NCBI RefSeq assembly: GCF_030056575.1
Contig: NZ_JASHHX010000017.1
Coordinates: 1-64,000, forward strand
Source: Rhodoblastus sp. 17X3
GTDB lineage: Bacteria; Pseudomonadota; Alphaproteobacteria; Rhizobiales; Beijerinckiaceae
Reading direction: 5' to 3'
Length of the DNA stretch: 64,000 bases
Shown here: one piece after another, positions 28,348-38,399 of the stretch
Position numbering within the stretch: the stretch's first letter is position 1
Layout: the number at the start of each line of letters is the position of its first letter
Position numbers and translations under genes: made by a program
The notes under the pieces: model-generated
What the model was told of the DNA's origin: nothing
The model's database searches: none
What the model saw: the letters and a program-made list of their open reading frames with translations, nothing else

Positions 28348-29628
28348 ATGACCCTCACGCAGCGTCAGGCCGACAACGGCGGCGCCCGATCGACCGGAAC
28401 CCCGGCCCGCGAAAAGGCCGCCAACGGTCCCGGCGCGCCGCGGCCCTGGGGGCGCTGGCTTGTCCTGATCCTGATCGCCGCTCTGGCGTTCTGGGGCTGG
28501 AGACATTATCGGCAGCCGGATCAGGCGACGACGGCCGCGGATCAGGCTGCAAGCGCGACTTCCAAGGGCGGCAAACGCGGCGAAGCCGGGGGCAAGGCGC
28601 CGGTCGGCGTCGCCACCGTCTCGCCCCGCGATCTCCGCGTAACCCTCAACGCGCTCGGCACCGTGACGCCGCTGGCGACGGTGACGGTGGTGAGCCAGAT
28701 CTCGGGCTATTTGCAGGACGTCGGCTTCAAGGAAGGCCAGCATGTCAAAAAGGGCGACTTCCTCGCCCAGATCGACCCCCGCCCCTATGAGGCGCTGAAA
28801 GCCCAATATGAAGGCCAGCTCGCGCATGATCAGGGCCTGCTCGCCCAGGCCAAGGCGGACGACGCGCGCTACCAGACCCTGATGAAGCAGAATTCGATCG
28901 CGGCGCAGACGGCGCAGAACCAGAAATATGTCGTCCAGCAATATGAGGGCACGGTGCGCTCCGATCAGGCCCAGATCGACGCCCAGAGCCTCAATCTGAC
29001 CTATGCCCGCATCGTCTCCCCGGTGGACGGGCGCATCGGACTGCGGCTGGTGGACGCTGGCAATTATGTCCAGGCCGGGTCGACCACCGGCATTGCGGTC
29101 ATCACCCAGATGCAGCCGATCTCGGTGCTATTCTCGGTGCCGGAAGACGCGCTGGACAAGATCCTGCCGAAGATCCGCGAGGGCGCGAAACTCGAAGCCG
29201 TCGCCTACGACCGCGCCAATGTCAAAAAGCTCGCGACCGGCGAGGTCAGCGTGCTCGACAACCAGGTCGACACCACCACGGGCATGGTGAAGTTGCGCGC
29301 CAATTTCACCAATGAGGACGAGGCGCTCTTCCCCAATCAGTTCGTCAATATCCACTTGATGGTGTCAGTGTTGAAGGACGCCCTCGCCGCTCCGGTCGCC
29401 GCCGTGCAGCATGGCGCCCCGGGCGATTACGCCTATGTCGTCGTGGACGGCAAGGCCACAGTGCGCGTGCTGAAGCTCGGGCAGACCGACGGCGATCAGA
29501 TCCAGATCCTCTCGGGCCTCGCCCCGGGCGACCAGGTCGTGATTGACGGCGCCGACCGCCTTCGCGAGGGCGCCGAAGTCCGCGTCGTCGCGGACGGAGG
29601 AAAGGACGCCAATGGCCAGCGTCCCTGA
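28348..29628 (+). CDS. RND efflux periplasmic adaptor (MdtA-like)
   Basis: A 426-residue membrane fusion protein linking pump and outer-membrane channel. One inner-membrane anchor (WLVLILIAALAFWGW, about residues 37-51), then a lipoyl/barrel-sandwich half motif (GTVTPLATVTVVSQISGYLQ), an alpha-helical hairpin, the second lipoyl half (YARIVSPVDGRIGLRLVDAG) and a beta-barrel domain. The ATG at 28348 is preferred for the GGAAGAGAG ribosome site. An in-frame ATG at 28333 adds five residues. Resembles MdtA of MdtABC. Confidence 0.9.
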   Translation: MTLTQRQADNGGARSTGTPAREKAANGPGAPRPWGRWLVLILIAALAFWGWRHYRQPDQATTAADQAASATSKGGKRGEAGGKAPVGVATVSPRDLRVTLNALGTVTPLATVTVVSQISGYLQDVGFKEGQHVKKGDFLAQIDPRPYEALKAQYEGQLAHDQGLLAQAKADDARYQTLMKQNSIAAQTAQNQKYVVQQYEGTVRSDQAQIDAQSLNLTYARIVSPVDGRIGLRLVDAGNYVQAGSTTGIAVITQMQPISVLFSVPEDALDKILPKIREGAKLEAVAYDRANVKKLATGEVSVLDNQVDTTTGMVKLRANFTNEDEALFPNQFVNIHLMVSVLKDALAAPVAAVQHGAPGDYAYVVVDGKATVRVLKLGQTDGDQIQILSGLAPGDQVVIDGADRLREGAEVRVVADGGKDANGQRP

Positions 29629-29664
29629 GTCGGGAGCGCCTCCCCATCCGGGAGGCGCGCGCCG

Positions 29665-32600
29665 ATGAATATTTCCGAGCCCTTCATCCGGCGGCCCGTC
29701 GCGACGACGCTGCTGATGATCGCCATCCTGCTGTCCGGCCTAATGGCCTATCGCCTGCTGCCGCTGGCGACCCTGCCGTCGGTGGATTACCCGACCATCC
29801 AGGTCCAGACCTTCTATCCCGGCGCCAGCCCAGAGGTGATGACCTCCTCCGTCACGGCGCCGCTGGAGCGGCAGTTCGGCCAGATGCCGGGCCTCAACGA
29901 GATGACCTCGGCGAGTTCAGCCGGCGCCTCGATCATCACTTTGCAATTCGGACTTTCCCTTTCGCTCGACGTCGCCGAGCAGGAGGTGCAGGCCGCGATC
30001 AACGCCGCCAACAACCTGCTGCCCGCCGATCTTCCCGCGCCGCCGATCTATTTCAAGGTCAATCCCGCCGACGCGCCGATCCTGACCCTCGCGGTGACCT
30101 CCAGGACCATGCCGCTGACCGAGCTGGAGGATCTCAGCGAGACCCGGCTGGCGCAGAAGATTTCGCAGCAGCCCGGCGTCGGCCTCGTCAGCGTGGCGGG
30201 CGGGCAGCGGCCCGCGATCCGCGTCCAGCTCAATCCGACGGCGCTGGCGGCCTATGGCATGAACATCGACGACGTGCGGACCATTCTCGGCAACGCCAAC
30301 GTCAATATTCCCAAGGGCAGTTTCGACGGCCCGACGCAAAGCTCGACCATCGCCGCCAACGACCAGGTCACCAATGCCGAGGGCTTCGCCAAGGTGATCC
30401 TGGCCTTTCGCAATGGCGCGCCAGTCCGGCTCAGCGACGTCGCCACGGTCATTGGCGGCCCGGAGAACAGCAAGCTCGCGGCCTGGGCCAACCGCACGCC
30501 GGCGATCATTCTCAACGTGCAGCGCCAGCCGGGCGCCAATGTCATCGCGACGGTGGATTCGGTGCGCAAGCTGCTGCCGAAACTGCTGGCCGACCTGCCT
30601 GCGGCGGTGGACGTCGAGGTGCTGACCGACCGCACCGTGACGATCCGGGCGTCGGTTGCGGACGTGCAGTTCGAGCTGGTGCTTGCCATCGTGCTGGTCG
30701 TGCTGGTGATCTTCCTGTTCCTGCGCACGCTGCCCGCGACGCTCATCCCCAGCCTGTCGGCGCCGCTGTCGCTGATTGGCGCCTTCGGCGTGATGTATCT
30801 GCTGGGCTACAGCCTCGACAATCTCTCGCTGATGGCGTTGACCATCTCGACCGGCTTCGTCGTGGACGACGCCATTGTGATGATCGAGAACATCGCGCGC
30901 CACGTCGAGAACGGCATGAAGCCTTTCGACGCCGCGCTCAGGGGCTCGCGCGAGATTGGCTTCACCATTATTTCGCTGACTGTCTCGCTGATCGCGGTGT
31001 TGATTCCGCTGCTGTTCATGGGCGAGGTGGTGGGGCGGCTGTTCCATGAATTTGCGGTCACGCTGGCCGTCACCATCGTCATTTCCGCCTTCGTCTCGCT
31101 GACCCTGGTGCCGATGATGTGCGCGCGGCTGATCCGCCACCGTCCGGACAATGAGCGCGGGCGTTTCGATCTCGCCGCCGAGCGGGTATTCGACCGTATC
31201 ATCGCAGGTTACGCCCGCGCGCTCGATGTCGTGCTGCGCCACCAGTTCCTGACCCTGCTGGTCGCCATCGGCACGCTGGCGCTCACGGCCATGCTTTACA
31301 TGGCGATCCCCAAGGGCTTCTTCCCGTCGCAGGACACGGGCGTGATCCAGGCCATGTCCGAAGGGCCGCAGGACGTGTCGTTCAAGGAAATGGTCCGGCT
31401 GCAGGGCGCCCTTGCCGAGGTCCTGCTCAAGGACAAGGACGTCGCCTCCATCACTTCCTTCGTCGGCGTGGACGGCTCCAATCTCACGCTCAATTCCGGC
31501 CGATTCCTGATCAATCTGAAGGCGCAGGACCAGCGCACGGATAATGTCGCCGAGGTCATCCGCCGCCTGAGCCGCGAGTCGGGCGAGGTCGAGAGCGTCA
31601 AGCTCTATATGCAGCCCGCGCAGGATCTGACGATCGACGCCAGCGTCACCCGCGCGCAGTATAAATTCGTGCTGGAGAACGCCAATCCGGGCCTGTTCGC
31701 GGAATGGGCGCCCAAACTGACCGAACGCCTGCGCCAGCTGCCGGAACTGACCGACGTCGGCAGCGACTTGCAGCAGCAGGGCGCCGCGCTGGACATCACC
31801 ATCGACCGCGAAACCGCCGCGCGTTTCGGCATTACGCCGGCGACGGTGGACAATGTCCTCTACGATCTGTTCGGCCAGCGCATCATTTCGACCATCTACA
31901 CCCAGTCGAACCAATATCGCGTGATCCTGGAGGGCTCGCCCTCGGTGCAGGGCTCGTTGAAAGGCCTGGATTCGATCTATCTGCCGTCCAACGCCTCGAC
32001 CAGCGGCGGCCAGGTCCCGCTCTCGGCCATCGTCCATGTGAAAAAGCGCGCCGGACCTCTGGTCGTGACGCATTTCGGCCAGTTCCCGGCGACCACCATT
32101 TCCTTCAATATCGCCAAGGGAGTCTCGCTGGGCGAGGCGGTGGCGGCGATAGACCGCGCCCGGGCGGAGATCGGCTTGCCCGCATCCTTCGTCGTCGCCT
32201 GGCAGGGCGCGGCGGCGGCGTTCCAGTCCTCGCTGACCAATCAGCTGCTCCTGATCGCGGCGGCGGTGGTGACGATGTATATCGTGCTGGGCGTGCTCTA
32301 TGAGAGCTTCGTCCATCCGGTCACCATTCTCTCCACCCTGCCCTCGGCCAGCGTCGGCGCGCTGCTGACGCTGCTGGTGTTCGGCTATGAGCTGGACGTC
32401 ATCGCCATTATCGGCATCATCCTGCTGATCGGCATCGTCAAGAAGAACGCGATCATGATGATCGACTTCGCGCTGGAGGCCGAGCGCGTCGAGGGTCTCG
32501 GCCCGGTCGAGTCGATCCGTCAGGCCTGCCTGCTGCGCTTCCGGCCGATCCTGATGACCACCATGGCCGCCATTCTCGGCGCCCTGCCGCTGATGCTGGG

Positions 32601-32793
32601 AACCGGCGTCGGCTCGGAGCTGCGCCGGCCGCTCGGCTTCGCCATCGTCGGCGGCCTCGTCGTCAGCCAGGTCCTGACGCTCTTCACCACTCCGGTCATC
32701 TATCTCTATTTCGACCGGCTGGCGGTGCGTCTGGGCGGGCGCCGCGCCAACGCGCCGCTCAAGCCGGCGGCGGACGGGGAGCCGGCCGAATGA
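29665..32793 (+). CDS. RND efflux permease (MdtB-like)
   Basis: A 1042-residue inner-membrane proton/drug antiporter with the standard 12 TM helices and two large periplasmic loops. The proton-relay aspartates lie in FVVDDAIV at residues 401-402. It opens [20 protein letters not shown]. It overlaps the second pump gene by 4 bases (ATGA), so the two are coupled. In MdtABC of E. coli two non-identical permeases form a B2C heterotrimer, and the same is likely here. Substrates of that system include bile salts and novobiocin. Here they are unknown. Confidence 0.93.
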   Translation: MNISEPFIRRPVATTLLMIAILLSGLMAYRLLPLATLPSVDYPTIQVQTFYPGASPEVMTSSVTAPLERQFGQMPGLNEMTSASSAGASIITLQFGLSLSLDVAEQEVQAAINAANNLLPADLPAPPIYFKVNPADAPILTLAVTSRTMPLTELEDLSETRLAQKISQQPGVGLVSVAGGQRPAIRVQLNPTALAAYGMNIDDVRTILGNANVNIPKGSFDGPTQSSTIAANDQVTNAEGFAKVILAFRNGAPVRLSDVATVIGGPENSKLAAWANRTPAIILNVQRQPGANVIATVDSVRKLLPKLLADLPAAVDVEVLTDRTVTIRASVADVQFELVLAIVLVVLVIFLFLRTLPATLIPSLSAPLSLIGAFGVMYLLGYSLDNLSLMALTISTGFVVDDAIVMIENIARHVENGMKPFDAALRGSREIGFTIISLTVSLIAVLIPLLFMGEVVGRLFHEFAVTLAVTIVISAFVSLTLVPMMCARLIRHRPDNERGRFDLAAERVFDRIIAGYARALDVVLRHQFLTLLVAIGTLALTAMLYMAIPKGFFPSQDTGVIQAMSEGPQDVSFKEMVRLQGALAEVLLKDKDVASITSFVGVDGSNLTLNSGRFLINLKAQDQRTDNVAEVIRRLSRESGEVESVKLYMQPAQDLTIDASVTRAQYKFVLENANPGLFAEWAPKLTERLRQLPELTDVGSDLQQQGAALDITIDRETAARFGITPATVDNVLYDLFGQRIISTIYTQSNQYRVILEGSPSVQGSLKGLDSIYLPSNASTSGGQVPLSAIVHVKKRAGPLVVTHFGQFPATTISFNIAKGVSLGEAVAAIDRARAEIGLPASFVVAWQGAAAAFQSSLTNQLLLIAAAVVTMYIVLGVLYESFVHPVTILSTLPSASVGALLTLLVFGYELDVIAIIGIILLIGIVKKNAIMMIDFALEAERVEGLGPVESIRQACLLRFRPILMTTMAAILGALPLMLGTGVGSELRRPLGFAIVGGLVVSQVLTLFTTPVIYLYFDRLAVRLGGRRANAPLKPAADGEPAE

Positions 32794-35700
32794 ATATTTC
32801 CGCGCCCTTCATCCGACGGCCGGTCGCGACCATCCTGCTGACCGCGGCCATCGCTCTGTCGGGCGCCCTCGCCTTTTTCATGCTGCCGGTCTCGCCGCTG
32901 CCACAGGTGCAGGTGCCCTATGTCACGGTCAGCGCCAGTTTGCCCGGCGCGAGCCCCGAGACCGTGGCCAACAGCGTGGCGCAGCCGCTCGAACGGCATC
33001 TCGGCCAGATCGCCGACGTCACGGAAATGACCTCGAAATCGAGCCTCGGCCAGACGCAGATCGTCATGCAGTTCGGCCTCAGCCGCGACATCGACGGCGC
33101 GTCGCGCGATGTTCAGGCGGCGATCAACGCCGCCCGCGCCGATCTGCCGACCGCCTTGCGCCAGAACCCGACCTACCGCAAGGTCAACCCGTCCGACGCG
33201 CCGATCCTGATCCTCAGCCTGACTTCCAAGACGCTCACGCGCGGCCAACTTTACGACGCCGCCAGCAACGTGCTCCAGCAGCGCATTTCACAGCTTCCGG
33301 GAATCGGACAGGTCATCGTCGGCGGCTCGACCCTGCCTGCCGTGCGCGTCGAGCTGAACCCGCAGGCCCTGTTCAAATATGGCATTGGCCTCGAAGACGT
33401 GCGCGCCGCGCTCGCCTCCGCCAACGCCAATGCGCCCAAGGGCGCGATCGAGCAGGACGAGCGCCATTACCAGATTTACACCAATGACCAGGCCTCGCAC
33501 GCCGAGGATTACAAACCGCTGGTCATCGCCTATCGCAATGGCGCGGCGGTGCGCCTGTCCGACGTCGCGACCGTGGTGGATTCGGTCGAGGATTTGCGCA
33601 ACGCCGGCTTCGCCAATGGCGTTCCGTCAGTGCTGGCGATCCTGACCGCCGAGCCCGGCGCCAATATCATCGAGACTGTCGATGCGGTGAAGGCGGAGCT
33701 GCCCTATCTCCAGGCCGCCCTGCAAGGCGACATCGCCCTGCAAACGGTCATCGACCGTTCGACGACAATCCGGGCCTCGCTTCACGACACCGAAATCACC
33801 TTGCTCATCGCTGTGGCGCTGGTGACTTTGGTGGTTTTCCTCTTTCTCGGCAACGCCCGCGCCACGCTTGCGCCGAGCATCGCCGTGCTCGTCTCAATCG
33901 TCGGAACCTTCGGCGCAATGTATCTGCTCGGCTACAGCCTCAACATGCTGTCGCTCATGGCGCTGACCATCGCCACCGGTTTCGTCGTCGACGACGCCAT
34001 TGTCGTGGTCGAAAATATCGAACGCCATATCGAATCGGGCATGGACGCGGTCGACGCCGCAATCCTCGGCGCCAGGGAAGTCGGCTTCACCGTCTTGTCC
34101 ATTACTCTTTCGCTGCTCGCGGTCTTCACGCCAATCCTGTTCATGGGCGGCATCATCGGACGTTTTTTCCGCGAATTCTCGATGACCCTGTCGATCGCGA
34201 TCATCATCTCGCTGGTCATTTCGCTGACCACGACGCCGATGCTCTGCGCCTTGTTCATGCGCCGCAGCCATGGCGTGAAGCGCCAGCATCTGCTCGAAGG
34301 CGCTTTCAACCGCGTTCAGGCCGCTTATGGCCGCAGCCTCACCACGGCCTTGCGTCATCCGCGCCTGGTCATGCTCGCGCTGATCGCGACCATCGGCCTG
34401 AATTTCATTCTTTTCGGAGCATTCCCCCGGCTTTACAGCGGCATCCCCAAGGGCCTGTTTCCGCAACAGGACACCGGCCGTATGATGGGCGTGCTGGAGG
34501 CGGATCAGAGCATTTCCTTCGAGAGCATCAAGGACAAGCTCGCGGAAATGATCGCAATCGTGAAAGCCGACCCGGCGGTGGACAATGTCGTCGGCTTCAC
34601 CGGCTCCGGCGGAGGACCGAGCGGCGGCACCAATTCCGCGCGGGTTTTCGCTGCGCTGAAACCGCTCTCCGAGCGCAAAATCGGCATTGAGGACGTAATC
34701 GGCCGTTTGCGGGGCAAGCTTAGCCATGTGCCGGGCGGACGGCTTTTCTTTCAGGCGTTTCAGGACTTCAAACCGGGCGGGCGCCAATCGTCATCGCAAT
34801 ATCAATACACGGTCTACGCCGACAAAACTTCCGAGCTTTACGAATGGTCGGAAAAGCTGACCGACGCGCTGATCCGCCGCGGAAAGCTGAAGGACGTGAC
34901 CTCGGACCAGAAGATCAACGCGCTCGAAACCGATCTTGTCATCGACCGCGACGCCGCCTCGCGCCTGGGGCTGACGGCGGCGATGATCGACAACACGCTC
35001 TATGACGCCTTCGGCCAGCGCCAGGTCTCAACCATATTTTCAGCCATCAACCAATACCACGTCATCATGGAGATCGACCCGCGCTACACGCAGCGTCCCT
35101 CCATGCTCGATGACATCTACATCTCCACCGCCGGCGGCGCGGCCAACGCGGTCGCCTCCACCAGCCTGCCCGGCGGCGCGGTGACAAAGAAAACGGAAGC
35201 CGGCGCCAGCGCGACGGCGCAGGCTGGCGCGGCCAGCCTCGATTCCGCCCGCAACGCTGCTATCAATGCGCTGGCGGCCTCCGGCAAAAGCTCGGCCTCC
35301 GCCGGCGCCGCCGTGAGCACGACCAAGGAGACGATGATTCCGCTCTCCGCGATCAGCCACTACGAGCGCGGCAACGCGCCGCTGGCGGTCAATCACGAAG
35401 GTCCATTCGTCACCACCACTATTTCCTTCAACCTTGACCCGAAGGATTCGCTCAGCGACGGCATTGCCGAGATCCACGCCGCCGAAGCGGAAATCCACAT
35501 GCCGATCACCGTGCATGGCGCGGCGTCCGGCTCAGCCCTCGTCTTCGTCGGCTCGTTCAACACCCTCCCCCTGCTGTTCGCGGCGGCCATTCTGGCGATC
35601 TATATCGTGCTGGGCATCCTCTACGAGAGCACGATCCATCCGATCACCATTCTCTCGACTCTGCCTTCGGCTGGCGTCGGCGCCCTGCTCAGCCTGTGGC

Positions 35701-36125
35701 TGTTCGGAATCCAGTTCGACATCATCGCGGCAATCGGCGTAATTCTGCTCATTGGTCTGGTGAAGAAGAACGCGATCATGATGGTCGATTTCGCCATCAC
35801 CGCGAAAAGGGACCACAATGCCAGTTCCTATGACGCGATCTACGAGGCCTGCCTGCTGCGCCTGCGGCCGATTCTGATGACCACATTCGCGGCCTTGCTC
35901 GGCGCCCTGCCGCTGGCGATTTCCTTTGGCGAAGGCGGCGAAATGCGCCGTCCGCTCGGCGTTTCAATTATCGGCGGCCTGATCGTCAGCCAGATCCTTA
36001 CGCTCTACACGACGCCGGTCGTCTATCTCTATCTCGACCGTTTCAGTCTTTGGTTGGAGGCCAGGCGCCGGAACCTCTTCGGCCCTCGCGCAGCGCCGGA
36101 CGCCGAGGCCGCGCAAAACGGCTGA
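32790..36125 (+). CDS. RND efflux permease (MdtC-like) with a periplasmic insertion
   Basis: A 1111-residue second RND permease, starting [20 protein letters not shown], closely similar in plan to its neighbour, with the relay pair again at 401-402 (FVVDDAIV). It is about 70 residues longer, and much of the difference is an Ala/Ser/Gly-rich stretch at about 783-847 in the second periplasmic loop (motifs [20 protein letters not shown] and [14 protein letters not shown]), absent from the first pump, which has only a short SNASTSGG loop there. The insertion would lie near the docking face that meets the adaptor or channel. Last gene of the efflux operon. Confidence 0.92.
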   Translation: MNISAPFIRRPVATILLTAAIALSGALAFFMLPVSPLPQVQVPYVTVSASLPGASPETVANSVAQPLERHLGQIADVTEMTSKSSLGQTQIVMQFGLSRDIDGASRDVQAAINAARADLPTALRQNPTYRKVNPSDAPILILSLTSKTLTRGQLYDAASNVLQQRISQLPGIGQVIVGGSTLPAVRVELNPQALFKYGIGLEDVRAALASANANAPKGAIEQDERHYQIYTNDQASHAEDYKPLVIAYRNGAAVRLSDVATVVDSVEDLRNAGFANGVPSVLAILTAEPGANIIETVDAVKAELPYLQAALQGDIALQTVIDRSTTIRASLHDTEITLLIAVALVTLVVFLFLGNARATLAPSIAVLVSIVGTFGAMYLLGYSLNMLSLMALTIATGFVVDDAIVVVENIERHIESGMDAVDAAILGAREVGFTVLSITLSLLAVFTPILFMGGIIGRFFREFSMTLSIAIIISLVISLTTTPMLCALFMRRSHGVKRQHLLEGAFNRVQAAYGRSLTTALRHPRLVMLALIATIGLNFILFGAFPRLYSGIPKGLFPQQDTGRMMGVLEADQSISFESIKDKLAEMIAIVKADPAVDNVVGFTGSGGGPSGGTNSARVFAALKPLSERKIGIEDVIGRLRGKLSHVPGGRLFFQAFQDFKPGGRQSSSQYQYTVYADKTSELYEWSEKLTDALIRRGKLKDVTSDQKINALETDLVIDRDAASRLGLTAAMIDNTLYDAFGQRQVSTIFSAINQYHVIMEIDPRYTQRPSMLDDIYISTAGGAANAVASTSLPGGAVTKKTEAGASATAQAGAASLDSARNAAINALAASGKSSASAGAAVSTTKETMIPLSAISHYERGNAPLAVNHEGPFVTTTISFNLDPKDSLSDGIAEIHAAEAEIHMPITVHGAASGSALVFVGSFNTLPLLFAAAILAIYIVLGILYESTIHPITILSTLPSAGVGALLSLWLFGIQFDIIAAIGVILLIGLVKKNAIMMVDFAITAKRDHNASSYDAIYEACLLRLRPILMTTFAALLGALPLAISFGEGGEMRRPLGVSIIGGLIVSQILTLYTTPVVYLYLDRFSLWLEARRRNLFGPRAAPDAEAAQNG

Positions 36126-36348
36126 CCGGGCCTCTTGTTTGCGCGAATAACCTCCCCATCTCAAAGAATTGGCGCTATGCGCCATCGCCGCACGGAATGT
36201 TTTGCACCGCGAAACGCCTTGGCATGGCCTTTGGCCAGATAGATTTTATCTATCAATTCTTCAGAAAAAATAATTTGCGCCCATCAGGGGCGTAACGCAC
36301 AAATTATCCCTACCTGCACTTATAAAAAGCAGGATCTGGAGGATGCGC
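36126..36348 (+). promoter_or_regulatory. Upstream region of the formate dehydrogenase operon
   Basis: This 223-bp AT-richer gap holds the fds promoter. I see no clear sigma-70 pair. A TGGCAT...TTGG arrangement at 36220-36234 resembles a sigma-54 site but has G where the essential -12 C should be. GGAGG at 36338-36342 is the ribosome site of fdsG and decides its start at 36349. Confidence 0.35.
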
Positions 36349-36837
36349 ATGACTGTTCCGGTCGCCTGGGACGAAAATCTGGCCAATGAGCTGATCAACG
36401 AACGATCCGGGCTCGAAGGCGCGATGCTGCCTATCCTGCACGCGTTGCAGGAAAAATTCGGCTATGTCGATTCGCGCGCGGTCGCGATCGTCGCCAATAC
36501 GCTGAATGTCTCGCGCGCCGAGGTTTTCGGCACGATTTCCTTCTATCACGACTTCAAGCGCCAGCCGCCGCTCGGCCGCACGATCAAGCTCTGCCGCGCC
36601 GAAGCCTGCCAGGCGCGCGGCGCCGAGGAACTGGCCGCCCATCTCGAAAAGTCCGAGGGCGTGCAAATCGACGGCGGCTATCACAATGGCGTGCGAGTCG
36701 AGACCGCCTTTTGCCTCGGCAATTGCGCGCTCGGCCCCAACGCCCTTTTTGACGGCGAACTCTTCGGGAAGCTCGATCCGCAAAGTCTGCGCGAGCTTTT
36801 CGCCGCCGCCTCGCGCAAGGCGGGAGCCCGGCAATGA
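36349..36837 (+). CDS. fdsG: Formate dehydrogenase gamma subunit
   Basis: A 162-residue NuoE-like subunit of soluble NAD-dependent formate dehydrogenase. It carries one [2Fe-2S] cluster: the four ligands are CRAEAC (Cys-x4-Cys) and FCLGNC (Cys-x3-Cys), near residues 81-86 and 122-126. The upstream half has the LHALQEKFGYVDSRAV helix and the GTISFYHDF motif of the family. GGAGG directly before the ATG at 36343 leaves no spacing, whereas 36349 sits 6 bases away, so I use 36349. First gene of an operon in the order fdsGBACD, as in Cupriavidus necator. It overlaps fdsB by 4 bp. Confidence 0.95.
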   Translation: MTVPVAWDENLANELINERSGLEGAMLPILHALQEKFGYVDSRAVAIVANTLNVSRAEVFGTISFYHDFKRQPPLGRTIKLCRAEACQARGAEELAAHLEKSEGVQIDGGYHNGVRVETAFCLGNCALGPNALFDGELFGKLDPQSLRELFAAASRKAGARQ

Positions 36838-38390
36838 GCATTCGGGTCTATATTCCCCGCGACGCCGCCGCCCTTTCGGTGGGCGCGGAAGCCGTGGCCG
36901 AAGCCTTTCGGCGCGAGGCCGCGGCGCGCGGGCAAACGGTCGAAATCATCCGCAACGGGTCGCGCGGCATGTTGTGGCTGGAGCCGCTGGTTGAAGTCGA
37001 GACCGCCCAAGGCCGCATCGCCTATGGCCCGGTCTCGGCGCGCGACGTCGCCTCCCTGCTCGAATCCGGCGCGCTCCAGGGCGGCGACCATGCGTTGCGC
37101 CTCGGCCCGACGGACCAGCTCGACTGGATGAAGCGCCAGCAGCGCCTCACCTTTGAGCGCATTGGCGTCATCGATCCGCTTTCTCTCTCAGATTATTGCG
37201 CCCATGGCGGCCTCAAGGGCCTCAAGGCCGCGCTGACCATGGCGCCCGCCGACGTGGTCGAGCAGGTCCGCCTCTCCGGCCTGCGCGGGCGCGGCGGCGC
37301 CGGCTTCCCCGCCGGCATCAAATGGAAGACCGTCCACGACGCAGCCGCCGACCGCAAATATGTCGTCTGCAACGCCGACGAGGGCGACAGCGGCACTTTC
37401 GCCGACCGCATGATTTTCGAAGGCGACCCCTTCATGCTCATCGAGGGCATGGCGATCGCGGCATACGCCGTCGGCGCGGCGAAGGGCTTCATCTATCTCC
37501 GCTCGGAATATCCGCACGCGGCGACCGCCATGGAAAGCGCGATCCGCAGCGCGGAAAAAGCCGGCTGGATCGGGCGCGACGCCTTCGGCAAGGGCAGGAA
37601 CTTCGATCTCGAACTGCGGATCGGCGCCGGCGCCTATATCTGCGGCGAAGAGACGTCGCTGCTTGAGAGCCTCGAAGGCAAGCGCGGCCTTGTTCGCGCC
37701 AAGCCGCCGCTGCCGGCGCTGTCCGGCCTGTTCGGCAAGCCGACTCTCATCAACAATGTGCTGACCCTCGCCGCCGTCCCCTATATTCTGGCGGAAGGCG
37801 CAAAAAGCTATGCCGATTTCGGCATGGGCCGCTCGCGCGGCACCCTGCCCGTCCAGCTCGGCGGCAATGTCTTGCACGGCGGATTGATCGAGCTGGCCTT
37901 CGGCATTTCGCTTCGCGAGATCATCGAGGGCTTCGGCGGCGGAACAGCCAGCGGGCGCCCGATCCGCGCCGTTCAGGTGGGAGGTCCGCTCGGCGCCTAT
38001 CTCGCCGAAAAAGAACTCGACATGCCGATGGACTACGAGACCCTGGCCGCGAACCGCGCCATGCTCGGCCATGGTGGGATCGTGGTGTTCGACGACACCG
38101 TCGACATGGCCAAAATGGCGCGTTTCGCCTTCCATTTCTGCGCCAAGGAAAGCTGCGGCAAATGCACGCCCTGCCGCATCGGGGCGACCCGCGGCGAGGA
38201 AACCGTCGACAAGATCATCGCCGGGACCAATGTCGAGGCCAATATCGCCATCGTGCGCGACCTCTGCGACGTCATGACCGCCGGCTCGCTCTGCGCCCAC
38301 GGCGGCCTCACCCCCATGCCCGTTTTGTCGGCCATCGACCGCTTTCCCGAGGATTTCATCCCGGCCGAGCGCAAGACCGCAGCCGAATAG
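36834..38390 (+). CDS. fdsB: Formate dehydrogenase beta subunit
   Basis: A 518-residue NuoF-like diaphorase subunit that passes electrons from FdsA to NAD+. The N-terminal 120 residues form a thioredoxin-like extension usual for FdsB. The glycine-rich GLRGRGGAGFPAG near residue 145 binds FMN and NADH, the NADEGDSGTFADR segment follows near 180, and ESCGKCTPCRIG near 438-449 with a later cysteine (LCAHGG) ligates the [4Fe-4S] cluster. It begins with an ATGA overlap on fdsG. No anomalies seen. Confidence 0.96.
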   Translation: MSIRVYIPRDAAALSVGAEAVAEAFRREAAARGQTVEIIRNGSRGMLWLEPLVEVETAQGRIAYGPVSARDVASLLESGALQGGDHALRLGPTDQLDWMKRQQRLTFERIGVIDPLSLSDYCAHGGLKGLKAALTMAPADVVEQVRLSGLRGRGGAGFPAGIKWKTVHDAAADRKYVVCNADEGDSGTFADRMIFEGDPFMLIEGMAIAAYAVGAAKGFIYLRSEYPHAATAMESAIRSAEKAGWIGRDAFGKGRNFDLELRIGAGAYICGEETSLLESLEGKRGLVRAKPPLPALSGLFGKPTLINNVLTLAAVPYILAEGAKSYADFGMGRSRGTLPVQLGGNVLHGGLIELAFGISLREIIEGFGGGTASGRPIRAVQVGGPLGAYLAEKELDMPMDYETLAANRAMLGHGGIVVFDDTVDMAKMARFAFHFCAKESCGKCTPCRIGATRGEETVDKIIAGTNVEANIAIVRDLCDVMTAGSLCAHGGLTPMPVLSAIDRFPEDFIPAERKTAAE

Positions 38391-38399
38391 GAGCGCCTT

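Noticed and set aside
36220-36234. Sigma-54-like promoter upstream of fdsG
   Set aside because: The -12 element reads TTGG instead of TTGC, and that GC pair is essential.
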